NCBI GenBank assembly: GCA_030037055.1
Contig: JASHRZ010000164.1
Span: 1-16,951 of the forward strand
Reading direction: 5' to 3'
DNA from: Alphaproteobacteria bacterium
Lineage (GTDB): Bacteria > Pseudomonadota > Alphaproteobacteria > ATCC43930 > CGMCC-115725
DNA length: 16,951 nt
In this document: in pieces, positions 1 through 6,841 of the stretch
How the letters are laid out: each line of letters opens with the position of its first letter
How positions within the stretch are numbered: position 1 is the stretch's first letter
Position numbers and translations under genes: made by a program
The notes under the pieces: generated by a model
Databases searched by the model: none
Told to the model about the DNA's origin: nothing
Seen by the model: only the letters and a program-made list of their open reading frames with translations

Positions 1-12
1 GGGGGGTGACGG

Positions 13-606
13 ATGGCGGAGAACACCAAGCGGCCTGGGCTCTTGCACCGGGTGATCGACATCCTGCGCCGCCCGAGCGTGCGCTACTCGCTGGCGAGCC
101 TGCTGGCGGCGGGCTTTATCGGCGGCATCGTCTTCTGGGGCGCCTTCAACACCGCGTTGGAGGCCACCAACACGCTCGCCTTCTGCACCTCCTGCCACGA
201 GATGTACGACAACGTGTATCAGGAGTACAAGGAGACGATCCACTACAAGAACCCTTTCGGCGTGCGCGCGATCTGCTCCGACTGCCACGTGCCGCATGAC
301 TGGACACACAAGCTCATCCGCAAGGTGGGGGCGACCTTCGAGCTCTGGGGCCATCTTACCGGTGCCATCGATACGAAAGAGAAGTTCGAGGCGAAGCGGC
401 GCGAGCTGGCCGAGATAGAATGGGGGCGCCTGCGGGCGTCTGGCTCGCGCGCCTGCCGCAACTGCCACAGTTTCGAGGCCATGGACCTGGCGGCGCAGAG
501 CAAGCAGGCGCAGCGGCGGCACAATGAAGAGGAGCTGCGCCAATCGGGCAAGAGCTGCATCGATTGCCATCAGGGCATCGCCCACCACCTGCCCAAGGAG
601 GGATAG
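13..606 (+). CDS. NapC/NirT/CymA-type tetrahaem cytochrome c, membrane quinol dehydrogenase
   Basis: A 197-residue membrane-anchored tetrahaem cytochrome. One hydrophobic segment (about residues 26-48) anchors it in the inner membrane. Four CXXCH haem sites follow at Cys58 (CTSCHEM, the first-haem pattern of the NapC/NrfH family with a nearby Met), Cys88, Cys148 and Cys182. The length matches CymA and NapC. Family members oxidise menaquinol or ubiquinol and pass electrons to periplasmic redox partners, or run in reverse in Fe(II) oxidisers. The ATG at 13 follows a G-rich ribosome site (1-6), and the TGA at 7-9 could end an upstream gene outside the window. The next genes are a decahaem cytochrome and an MtrB-like porin, so this is probably the quinone-side module of that conduit. 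Direction of electron flow is not shown by the sequence. It could also be called cymA or a nirT/napC homologue. Confidence 0.93.
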   Translation: MAENTKRPGLLHRVIDILRRPSVRYSLASLLAAGFIGGIVFWGAFNTALEATNTLAFCTSCHEMYDNVYQEYKETIHYKNPFGVRAICSDCHVPHDWTHKLIRKVGATFELWGHLTGAIDTKEKFEAKRRELAEIEWGRLRASGSRACRNCHSFEAMDLAAQSKQAQRRHNEEELRQSGKSCIDCHQGIAHHLPKEG

Positions 607-977
607 CAACCACTCTGGTATCATGCCGGTTTCAAACGCTGGTACTACCAAAGGATCATGCGAGGCGGACACTAAAAAGTAATGGAATTGTGAACCGGCG
701 AACGCTCGGCGCGCTGGAAGAGTGGCGGCCAAAGGGGGCCGCTCGTGATGCGGGCGTTTCATCGGCGCGGAAAGGGGACGATGCCGGCGGTGGGGGTGAG
801 CACTTTGCGCGGGGTCCCGGGATATTTCCGGCAGCGCCTCGCGCCGTCTTCATCGCATGGGCGCAGGCGACGACGCGCTTCTCGGCGCGCGTTCCGCGCC
901 CGCTATTGCTGCAAGCTCGACACCATGAGCGCCGATTTCAACGCCGCGGCAAGGCAGCCGCAGCGGGAGGGGGAACC
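607..977 (+). other. 371-base gap between the tetrahaem and decahaem genes
   Basis: No convincing gene is seen here. The first 80 bases are relatively AT-rich for the window, and the rest is GC-rich. The reading frame of the decahaem gene stays open back to 564, but the predicted peptide is Arg/Ala/Pro-rich and lies in front of an obvious signal peptide, so it is probably not translated as part of that protein. A promoter or leader for the decahaem gene may lie here. I could not identify confident -35/-10 boxes or a terminator. Confidence 0.5.
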
Positions 978-1934
978 GTGGGCAAGATCAGGCTAGCAAT
1001 GACCTTCCTCGGCGTGCTGGGCGCCGCGCTCTGGGCGTCCTCGACGCGCGCCGCCGACGAGCCGCCAGGGGCGACCTATACCGTGGGGGGCGTTCAGGCC
1101 TGCATGCATTGCCACGACGAACCCCCGGTGAGGGGAATCCTGCAGACACCGCATGCGGTGAAAGGCGACTCGCGCACCCCCTTCGCCCAGCATGACTGCG
1201 AAACCTGCCATGGCCCCAGCGAGGCGCATTCGTTAGGAAGGGGGCGCAACAAGCCGCCGCCGAGCGTGGTGTTCAGCGGTCCCCACGCCTCGCCCGTCGA
1301 GAAGCAAAACGGAATGTGCCTGACCTGCCACGAGTCCGGCCTGCGGATGAACTGGCAGGGAAGCCCGCACCAGCAGAACCAAATCGGCTGCGCGAACTGC
1401 CACAACCCGCATTTGCCGAAGGATCTCGTGCTGGTCAAGGTGAGCCAGCCGCAGGTCTGCTTCACCTGCCACAGCCAGCAACGAGCCGAGTCGTTCGAGT
1501 ATTCGCACCACCCGATACGCGAAGGCAAGGTGGTGTGCTCCGATTGCCACAATCCGCACGGTTCGCCGGCCGACAAGCAGCTGAGGGAATTTACCGTCAA
1601 CGAGACCTGCTACAACTGCCATGCCGAAAAGCGCGGGCCGCTGCTGTGGGAACATCAGCCGGTGCGCGACAACTGCATGAACTGCCACACGCCGCACGGC
1701 TCGAACGAAGCGCGCCTGATGAAGGAGCGGATGAACTTCCTGTGCTCGTCCTGCCATAGCGCGGAAAGCAACAACAGCGGCGGCGCCTTCGGCGGACGGG
1801 CCTCGATCCCGTACCACTCGCCGATCGGCAGCAGCTTCGTCAATTCCGCTCTGGCGAATCAGAGACAGTGCGTCAATTGCCACTCGCAGGTCCACGGGTC
1901 GAACAGCCCGAGCGGCGCTTTCTTCTTCCGCTGA
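978..1934 (+). CDS. Decahaem periplasmic cytochrome c, MtrA/PioA/DmsE family
   Basis: A 318-residue secreted cytochrome with exactly ten CXXCH motifs, with first Cys at about residues 42, 74, 114, 138, 161, 187, 211, 233, 256 and 298. The length is close to Shewanella MtrA (about 333). I chose the GTG at 978 because a strong ribosome site (GGGAGGGGGA, 965-974) lies just before it and the protein then begins with a Sec signal peptide cleaved near STRA|ADEPP. An ATG at 999 is the alternative. In the family, this cytochrome sits inside the MtrB barrel and carries electrons across the outer membrane. The next gene encodes that barrel, 56 bases away. No long N-terminal extension like that of Rhodopseudomonas PioA is obvious unless the open frame upstream of 978 is used. 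Possible names are mtrA, mtoA, pioA or dmsE. The sequence alone does not decide between iron oxidation and reduction. Confidence 0.93.
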   Translation: MGKIRLAMTFLGVLGAALWASSTRAADEPPGATYTVGGVQACMHCHDEPPVRGILQTPHAVKGDSRTPFAQHDCETCHGPSEAHSLGRGRNKPPPSVVFSGPHASPVEKQNGMCLTCHESGLRMNWQGSPHQQNQIGCANCHNPHLPKDLVLVKVSQPQVCFTCHSQQRAESFEYSHHPIREGKVVCSDCHNPHGSPADKQLREFTVNETCYNCHAEKRGPLLWEHQPVRDNCMNCHTPHGSNEARLMKERMNFLCSSCHSAESNNSGGAFGGRASIPYHSPIGSSFVNSALANQRQCVNCHSQVHGSNSPSGAFFFR

Positions 1935-1990
1935 TGCGTTGAGGCGAGCTTTCTTCCGCCGGTGCGATGGTATGTGCATAGGGGGTTGAA

Positions 1991-4444
1991 ATGAAACGGA
2001 CTGCGCTCAAGGTCATCGCACTGGCGAGCACTTGCCTCTCGCCATTGGCCGCATTCGCTGAGGACACGGGGACCAATGCCGGCACGCCGCCCGCCGGCGC
2101 TACGGCCGCGGCGCCGGCAGCCGATCCCGGCCTGCTCGGCACCCTGCCGGTCAACGGCGAGGTCGGTGTGGGCGTGATGGGGGTCATGGGTAGGGACGCG
2201 GGCCAGGCCGGCCGCTACTCCGGCATCAACACCACCGGCGCCGACGCCCTAGGCGAATTTTTCCTGTATGGCCGCTCGCCGTGGGATTCCGGCGGAACCT
2301 TTTACTATAATTTGACGGGCGACAATTTGATCTTCCAGAGCGGCCAAGACTTCGGCACCGGCAACACCAGCAGCAGCTCCCGCCAATTTAATTCCAGCGT
2401 CAACAACACTCTGACGAACAGCGGCGCGGTGAGCCTCCATGCGGGCAACCAGGGCACCTGGGAGGCCGGGGCCTATTACGACGCCATCACCTACACGGGA
2501 AACGTCATCGACTCCATTTACACCGTTCACGGCGGCCAAGGGGTTCTGAATGGCATTCCGTCCTATGGCGGCGCGACCGCCACCGCGGCGGGCCCGATCA
2601 CCGGGTATACCGTTCCCCAACTGACGGCGACCGGCGCCGAGCAGCTCGTCCAGACGGGCACGCGCCGCGACATCGCCGGCGCCGATTTCAAGTACATCTT
2701 CGGCGACTGGACCTTCAGCGGCGCCGCCCGCCACGAGACCAAGGAAGGCACGATGGAGGAGGCGTTCATTTCGAAATATGGCGGCCAGGCATTTGCCATG
2801 CCGATCGACTATACCACCGACCGCTACGATGCGTCGGCCGCCTACAACACGCGCATCAACCAGGTGGTGCTGCAGTACACCTATTCGAAATTCACGGACG
2901 GGATCAACTTCATCAACCTCCCCCAGCTGTCGTCGATGACCACCCAGCCGTTTGCGGAGGCGGCGGCCTATTCGGAACCGCCCAGCAACGAAGCGCACTA
3001 CCTCACGCTGATGGCGGCGACGAACGCGGTGCCGAAGACCCGGCTCAATCTCAACCTGCGCGCCGGCCTGGAACTGCAGGACGCCACCTTCCCGCCGGAC
3101 AGCGCCGATCCTTTTCCCCAGGTCGTCCCCGGCTTCAGCAACCTCAACTCGAACTTGCAGGGAACGAGCAAGACTTCCCTCAACGCCAGCGCGGCCGTTT
3201 ACCAGGGCAAGGTTAGCGCGGATTCGCATCCCATCGAAAATAGCGACGCACGCGTTTATTATGGCTTCGATGGACGCACGGTCAACCTCGACCAGTACAA
3301 AGTCTTCAGCACCAATACCGGGGGCGAAGGCGACGCCAGCTTCACCACCCCATACTACGTCGTTCCGCAGGACTGGCTGAAGCAGAATGCAGGCTTCGAC
3401 CTGGGGTACCGCATCCTCCCCGAATACAATACCAAGGTGATCGCCAGCTACCGGTTCGATGACGTCGATCGCAAGAACGCCCAGGTCGGCCACAACATCA
3501 CCGACACCGAATCGCTCGCCCTGTTGTCCTCGCTCGGCCCCCAGGTCAACGGCAAGCTCTCCTACGAGCATGCCGAACGCAGCGGCTTTCTCAGCTATGT
3601 CCTGCCGTGGGCGAATCTTGCCGGGGTCCCCGTCACCAGCGCCAGTTCAGGAGTGACCTACTCCGGCGCCTACTACCAGGCTCCCATGGTATCGGACGCG
3701 GTCAAGCTCAGGGCCGACTATATGGCGACGCATGAACTGTCCGGCGGCCTGTTCGTCCAGTTCAAGAACGAGAACTACCATTACCCGGCTGCGACCTTCG
3801 CCGACAGTGGCGCCACGACGGGGTATCCCCTTACGGGCGTCGGCGAAGGCGTCAAGGAGGACTACAACCTGACCGCCGGGCCGGATATCAACTATCGGCC
3901 CGCCGAAGATGTGAACCTCCATGTCTTCTATACCTATGAGCGGATTTTTTTTGACAATGTCGGCAACGGTGCCTGCTCCACCGCCGCCGAAGCCGCCACC
4001 GCCGCCTGCGCGGGGACCGCCGGGTACTTTCAGAACGATTACACCAGCGCCGTCCACACCGTCGGCCTGAGCAGCGACTGGCAGGTCACCAGCAAGCTGA
4101 AGCTGGGAGCCGAATACACCTTCTCCTATGGTTCGGTGATGTTCGGGGAATTCAACGGCGTGTTTGTGCCTGTTCCGACAGCGTCTTATCAGAACGTGTC
4201 CAACTATCCCGACATCAATTCGGTGATGCACGACCTCAAGGTGACCGCCAACTACGAGCTGACGCAAAGCTTGGATTTGCTGTTCATGGCGAGCTGGGCC
4301 TATTTCCGGAATAACGACTGGAACGACACCGCGGGTCCGATCCAGGGAGCTGGCACCACCACCATCTCGTACCTGACCCCGGGCTACCCGGCGCCCAACT
4401 ACAGCATTGTGACGCTCATGACCGGAGTGAAATTCAGGTTCTAG
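1991..4444 (+). CDS. MtrB/PioB-family outer-membrane beta-barrel porin
   Basis: An 817-residue outer-membrane protein that sheathes the decahaem cytochrome in porin-cytochrome conduits. It has a Sec signal peptide (Lys/Arg start, hydrophobic core, AFA|ED cleavage near residue 23). The mature chain is full of alternating aromatic/polar strands and Gly/Asn/Thr turns, and it ends in KFRF with a terminal Phe, the usual outer-membrane assembly signal. The length fits PioB-like members better than Shewanella MtrB (about 697). The start at 1991 has a ribosome site, AGGGGG (1980-1985). I see no N-terminal CXXC of the kind described for Shewanella MtrB. The only mature cysteines noticed are Cys662 and Cys673, in an Ala/Thr-rich loop. 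Its position 56 bases after the decahaem gene supports a joint operon. mtrB, mtoB and pioB are all possible names. Confidence 0.9.
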   Translation: MKRTALKVIALASTCLSPLAAFAEDTGTNAGTPPAGATAAAPAADPGLLGTLPVNGEVGVGVMGVMGRDAGQAGRYSGINTTGADALGEFFLYGRSPWDSGGTFYYNLTGDNLIFQSGQDFGTGNTSSSSRQFNSSVNNTLTNSGAVSLHAGNQGTWEAGAYYDAITYTGNVIDSIYTVHGGQGVLNGIPSYGGATATAAGPITGYTVPQLTATGAEQLVQTGTRRDIAGADFKYIFGDWTFSGAARHETKEGTMEEAFISKYGGQAFAMPIDYTTDRYDASAAYNTRINQVVLQYTYSKFTDGINFINLPQLSSMTTQPFAEAAAYSEPPSNEAHYLTLMAATNAVPKTRLNLNLRAGLELQDATFPPDSADPFPQVVPGFSNLNSNLQGTSKTSLNASAAVYQGKVSADSHPIENSDARVYYGFDGRTVNLDQYKVFSTNTGGEGDASFTTPYYVVPQDWLKQNAGFDLGYRILPEYNTKVIASYRFDDVDRKNAQVGHNITDTESLALLSSLGPQVNGKLSYEHAERSGFLSYVLPWANLAGVPVTSASSGVTYSGAYYQAPMVSDAVKLRADYMATHELSGGLFVQFKNENYHYPAATFADSGATTGYPLTGVGEGVKEDYNLTAGPDINYRPAEDVNLHVFYTYERIFFDNVGNGACSTAAEAATAACAGTAGYFQNDYTSAVHTVGLSSDWQVTSKLKLGAEYTFSYGSVMFGEFNGVFVPVPTASYQNVSNYPDINSVMHDLKVTANYELTQSLDLLFMASWAYFRNNDWNDTAGPIQGAGTTTISYLTPGYPAPNYSIVTLMTGVKFRF

Positions 4445-4507
4445 GTTCGCCATCCCGATAAGGGCTCGAACAAACGGATCACATCCGACAATGCGCCGAT
4501 CTCCGCT

Positions 4508-4526
4508 CGGGCGAGCCTTTCGCCCG
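4508..4526 (+). terminator. Short GC hairpin after the mtrB-like gene, possible terminator
   Basis: A perfect 7-base stem (CGGGCGA / TCGCCCG) with a 5-base loop lies about 65 bases after the barrel gene stop. There is no T-run after it, so it is at best a weak or Rho-assisted terminator. It may instead be a chance hairpin in GC-rich DNA. Confidence 0.2.
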
Positions 4527-4637
4527 CGCTCGGCTGCGGTTCAAGCTGTGAAGCGTCCTTGCCCGGCCGCGGGCGCCTTCCTTGTGCAGTCGGTCGGCGA
4601 GCGCTATGAGGCAACCGGTCGAGGTGGTTGAGGCCTA

Positions 4638-6104
4638 ATGCTGCTCGCCGTGGCGATCATGGTGATGACCGTCGCCGTGGTTGCGAGCGTGGTGGTGCCG
4701 CTGATGCGGACCGCGCGCCCGCTGCCCGAGCGCGGCGCCTTCGACCGCGCCGTCTATCGCGACCAGCTCCGGGAGCTCGAGCGCGACGTGGCGCGCGGCC
4801 TCATCGATGCGCGGGAGGCGTCGACCGCCAGGCTCGAGATCGAGCGGCGGCTGCTCGCCGCCGATGTGAAGGGCGAGAGCGCCGAGCAGCAAAGCGCGGC
4901 GAACCCGAGGCTGGCCGTCGGCCTTGCCCTGGGCCTGCCGATGGCGGCGGCGTTGATCTACCTCGCACTGGGCGCGCCGGGCGTGCCGGATCAGCCCTTT
5001 GCCGCGCCCGCCCCCGATGCCGCGCCCGGCGGCGGCAACGGCATGGCCGGCCACGCCGATTTCGCGGCAAGCGCCGCCAAGCTCGAGCGGGATCTCAGCG
5101 CGAATCCCGCGGATGCCGAGAAATGGCTGCTGCTGGCGCGCACCGAGGCCGAGCTCAAGCAATGGCAAAAGAGCGCCGACGACTATCGCCGTGCCATGTC
5201 CCTGATGGGCGGCGGCAGCGAGCTGGCTTCGGCCTATGGCGAGATGCTGGTGATGGCGGCCGACGGCATCGTTACGCCGGCGGCGCATCAGGCCTTCAAG
5301 GCCGCGCTAGCGCACGACCCCGCCGATCTTGCGGCACGCTTCTACCTGGCGCTCGCCGAGGCCCAGGCCGGCAACGCCAAGGGGGCGATCGAGATGTGGC
5401 AAAAGATCGCCGCCGACCAGCCCAATGATTCCGAGCTGCGCGCGGAGTTGCGCCGCCGCATCGAGGAAGTGGCAAGCCTCGCCGGCATCCCCGCGCCTAC
5501 TCTGCCGCCGCCCAGCAGCGCCGCGGCGGCGCCGCCGGGGCCGAGCGCGCAGGACATCGCCAGCGCGCAGCAGATGTCGGACGAAGATCGCCAGACGATG
5601 ATCCGAAGCATGGTCGCGAGGCTCGCCGCCCGGCTCGAATCCCAGCCCGACGATCTCGAGGGCTGGCTGCGGCTCGCCCGCGCCTATGACGTGCTCGGCG
5701 AGCGCGACAAGGCGGTCGCCGCCTATGAGCGCGCCCGACGCCTCAAGCCCGACGATCCCCGGATCGCCGCCGCCATCGCCGGCGCCGCTGCGCCGCCGCC
5801 GACGGTCGGCAGTCCCCCCGGCGCGCTGCCGGGCCCGACGGCGCAGGACATCGCCGACGCGCAGCAGATGTCGGATAGCGATCGCCAGGCCATGATCCGC
5901 AGCATGGTCGAGCGCCTCGCCACCCGGCTTCAATCCCAGCCCGACGATCTCGAGGGCTGGCTGCGGCTCGCCCGCGCCTATGGCGTGCTCGGCGAGCGCG
6001 ACAAGGCGCTCGACGCTTACGAGCACGCGCAACGTCTGCTGCCGGCCGGCAGCGATCAGCGCCCGGCGGTCGCCGCCGCCATCGCCCAGCTCAAGGCGAA
6101 ATAG
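4638..6104 (+). CDS. ccmI: Cytochrome c maturation protein CcmI (TPR protein)
   Basis: A 488-residue membrane protein that binds apocytochrome c and hands it to the haem ligation machinery. The N-terminal part has the CcmI layout: a first membrane segment (residues 1-22), the cytoplasmic coiled region typical of the family (YRDQLRELERDVARGLID, then EIERRLLAAD), and a second membrane segment (about 91-110). The periplasmic remainder contains TPR-like helices (about 150-260), then two near-identical 98-residue units (from about 302 and 400) separated by Pro/Ala-rich linkers. The ATG overlaps a TAA (TAATG at 4636-4640), with GAGG a few bases upstream. It is longer than many CcmI proteins because of the duplication. 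It lies 193 bases after the multihaem conduit genes and no ccmE, ccmF or ccmH is present, so it may be a copy dedicated to this cluster. That role is an inference. Confidence 0.87.
   Translation: MLLAVAIMVMTVAVVASVVVPLMRTARPLPERGAFDRAVYRDQLRELERDVARGLIDAREASTARLEIERRLLAADVKGESAEQQSAANPRLAVGLALGLPMAAALIYLALGAPGVPDQPFAAPAPDAAPGGGNGMAGHADFAASAAKLERDLSANPADAEKWLLLARTEAELKQWQKSADDYRRAMSLMGGGSELASAYGEMLVMAADGIVTPAAHQAFKAALAHDPADLAARFYLALAEAQAGNAKGAIEMWQKIAADQPNDSELRAELRRRIEEVASLAGIPAPTLPPPSSAAAAPPGPSAQDIASAQQMSDEDRQTMIRSMVARLAARLESQPDDLEGWLRLARAYDVLGERDKAVAAYERARRLKPDDPRIAAAIAGAAAPPPTVGSPPGALPGPTAQDIADAQQMSDSDRQAMIRSMVERLATRLQSQPDDLEGWLRLARAYGVLGERDKALDAYEHAQRLLPAGSDQRPAVAAAIAQLKAK
5541..6052 (+). 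repeat. Tandem duplication inside ccmI, period 294 bases
   Basis: Two direct copies, starting at 5541 and 5835, are offset by exactly 294 bases (98 codons) and keep frame. They share long near-identical stretches, such as the segment starting at 5641 and its match at 5935 (encoding QPDDLEGWLRLARAY). Each encodes a QQMSD-R-MIRSMV helix followed by a TPR-like unit. The high DNA identity, including third codon positions, points to a recent or homogenised duplication. Confidence 0.9.
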
Positions 6105-6418
6105 GCGCCTTGGCAAGCGCCGCGCTTTTGCGCCGTCCTGCGCCGCCAGCCCTCAGGAGAATTGGGGGCGCCGTTGGGGGAAACGCTGCGGCCGAGCGAA
6201 CCGGCGGCGCGCGCAGGCTTGCGCCAGCGGGCGCTTGCGGCGGCCGAATAAACGGAGTCGGCCTCGGCACCTCGCGGCGTGCTCTCGGGCACATGGCCGC
6301 CGCCGAGATGCTGCCCGCTGCCGGACTTGAGCCGGCACAGCCTTTTTGCGGCAGCGCGTGCGGTTTAGACCAACCGAGCTGATTTTTGCGTCGGGATTCA
6401 AATTAGGACGCGCCGCGG
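6105..6418. other. 314-base intergenic region between convergent ccmI and usp
   Basis: No supported gene. A 90-codon open frame on the plus strand has a low-complexity Arg/Ala/Gly product and no good ribosome site. The only structure seen is a hairpin with a T-run near 6316-6356, described separately. The last 60 bases before the stress-protein stop are more AT-rich. Confidence 0.5.
6319..6347 (+). terminator. Candidate intrinsic terminator downstream of ccmI
   Basis: A 6-base stem (TGCCGG / CCGGCA) with a 7-base loop is followed 5 bases later by TTTTT (6343-6347). A competing 8-base stem (CGCTGCCG at 6316-6323 with CGGCAGCG at 6349-6356) encloses the same region. It is oriented to stop plus-strand transcription coming from ccmI, 215 bases upstream. 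The spacing between stem and T-run is not ideal, so this is only a candidate. Confidence 0.35.
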
Positions 6419-6838
6419 TCATTTGACCACCAGCACCGCGCAAGGGGCGAGGCGGACCAGGCGGTCGGCGGTTCCGCCGATGATCCGCTCATAGAGCGCC
6501 GAATGTCCCATGAAGCCGATCACGAGAAGATCGCAGCGCTCGTCCTGGACGAATTTTATGATCCGCTGGACCGGATGGCCCGAAACAACCTTGGCGGCGA
6601 GCTTCACTCCCTGAGCTTGCGCCAGCGCGCGGGCGCGGCGCACGACCGGGCCGTAACGATGGTCCGCCTCGGCCTTCTCCTCGACCAGCTCATCGATGCT
6701 CGCCGGGAAGCTCGGCATTTCCTCGACGCAGATCATGTGAAGCTCGGCGCCGAAGCGCTTCGCCAGATCGAGTGCCGCCGCGAGCGCCGCGAAGGCCCGC
6801 TCCGAGCCGTCATTGGCCTGCGCAATCCTGGTGAACAC
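6419..6838 (-). CDS. Universal stress protein, UspA family
   Basis: A 139-residue single-domain universal stress protein. It shows the family layout: an N-terminal strand with an acidic nucleotide site (QANDGSERAF), and near the C-terminus the nucleotide-binding stretch GFMGHSALYERIIGGT, close to the G-2x-G-9x-G(S/T) pattern of ATP-binding members (here GG replaces GS). It ends APCAVLVVK, also typical. The start is a GTG at 6838, only 3 bases after the stop of the antiporter gene, so the two are almost certainly co-transcribed and translationally coupled. Expression would then fall under the fluoride riboswitch at 8119-8178. UspA-type proteins bind ATP or proteins and aid survival under stress. 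Its exact partner here is unknown. Fusion-free Usp genes next to antiporters are common. Confidence 0.92.
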   Translation of the reverse strand: MFTRIAQANDGSERAFAALAAALDLAKRFGAELHMICVEEMPSFPASIDELVEEKAEADHRYGPVVRRARALAQAQGVKLAAKVVSGHPVQRIIKFVQDERCDLLVIGFMGHSALYERIIGGTADRLVRLAPCAVLVVK

Positions 6839-6841
6839 GGC

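Noticed and set aside
564..977. N-terminal 138-codon extension of the decahaem cytochrome
   Set aside because: It is low-complexity, overlaps the end of the tetrahaem gene and precedes a typical signal peptide. It is kept only as a question in the findings.
2249..3571. Long minus-strand open frame (440 codons) opposite the MtrB-like gene
   Set aside because: It is a mirror of a GC-rich real gene, with no recognisable domain and a Val/Gly/Ala/Arg-rich composition.
4605..4638. Ten-codon mini-ORF ending TAATG at the ccmI start
   Set aside because: It has no clear ribosome site and is too short to separate from chance. It could couple translation, but nothing else supports it.
13..6104. A CRISPR array, tRNA, rRNA or insertion sequence anywhere in the window
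   Set aside because: I saw no spaced short repeats, cloverleaf-like sequence, ribosomal motifs, transposase frames or terminal inverted repeats. The only long repeat is the in-gene duplication in ccmI.
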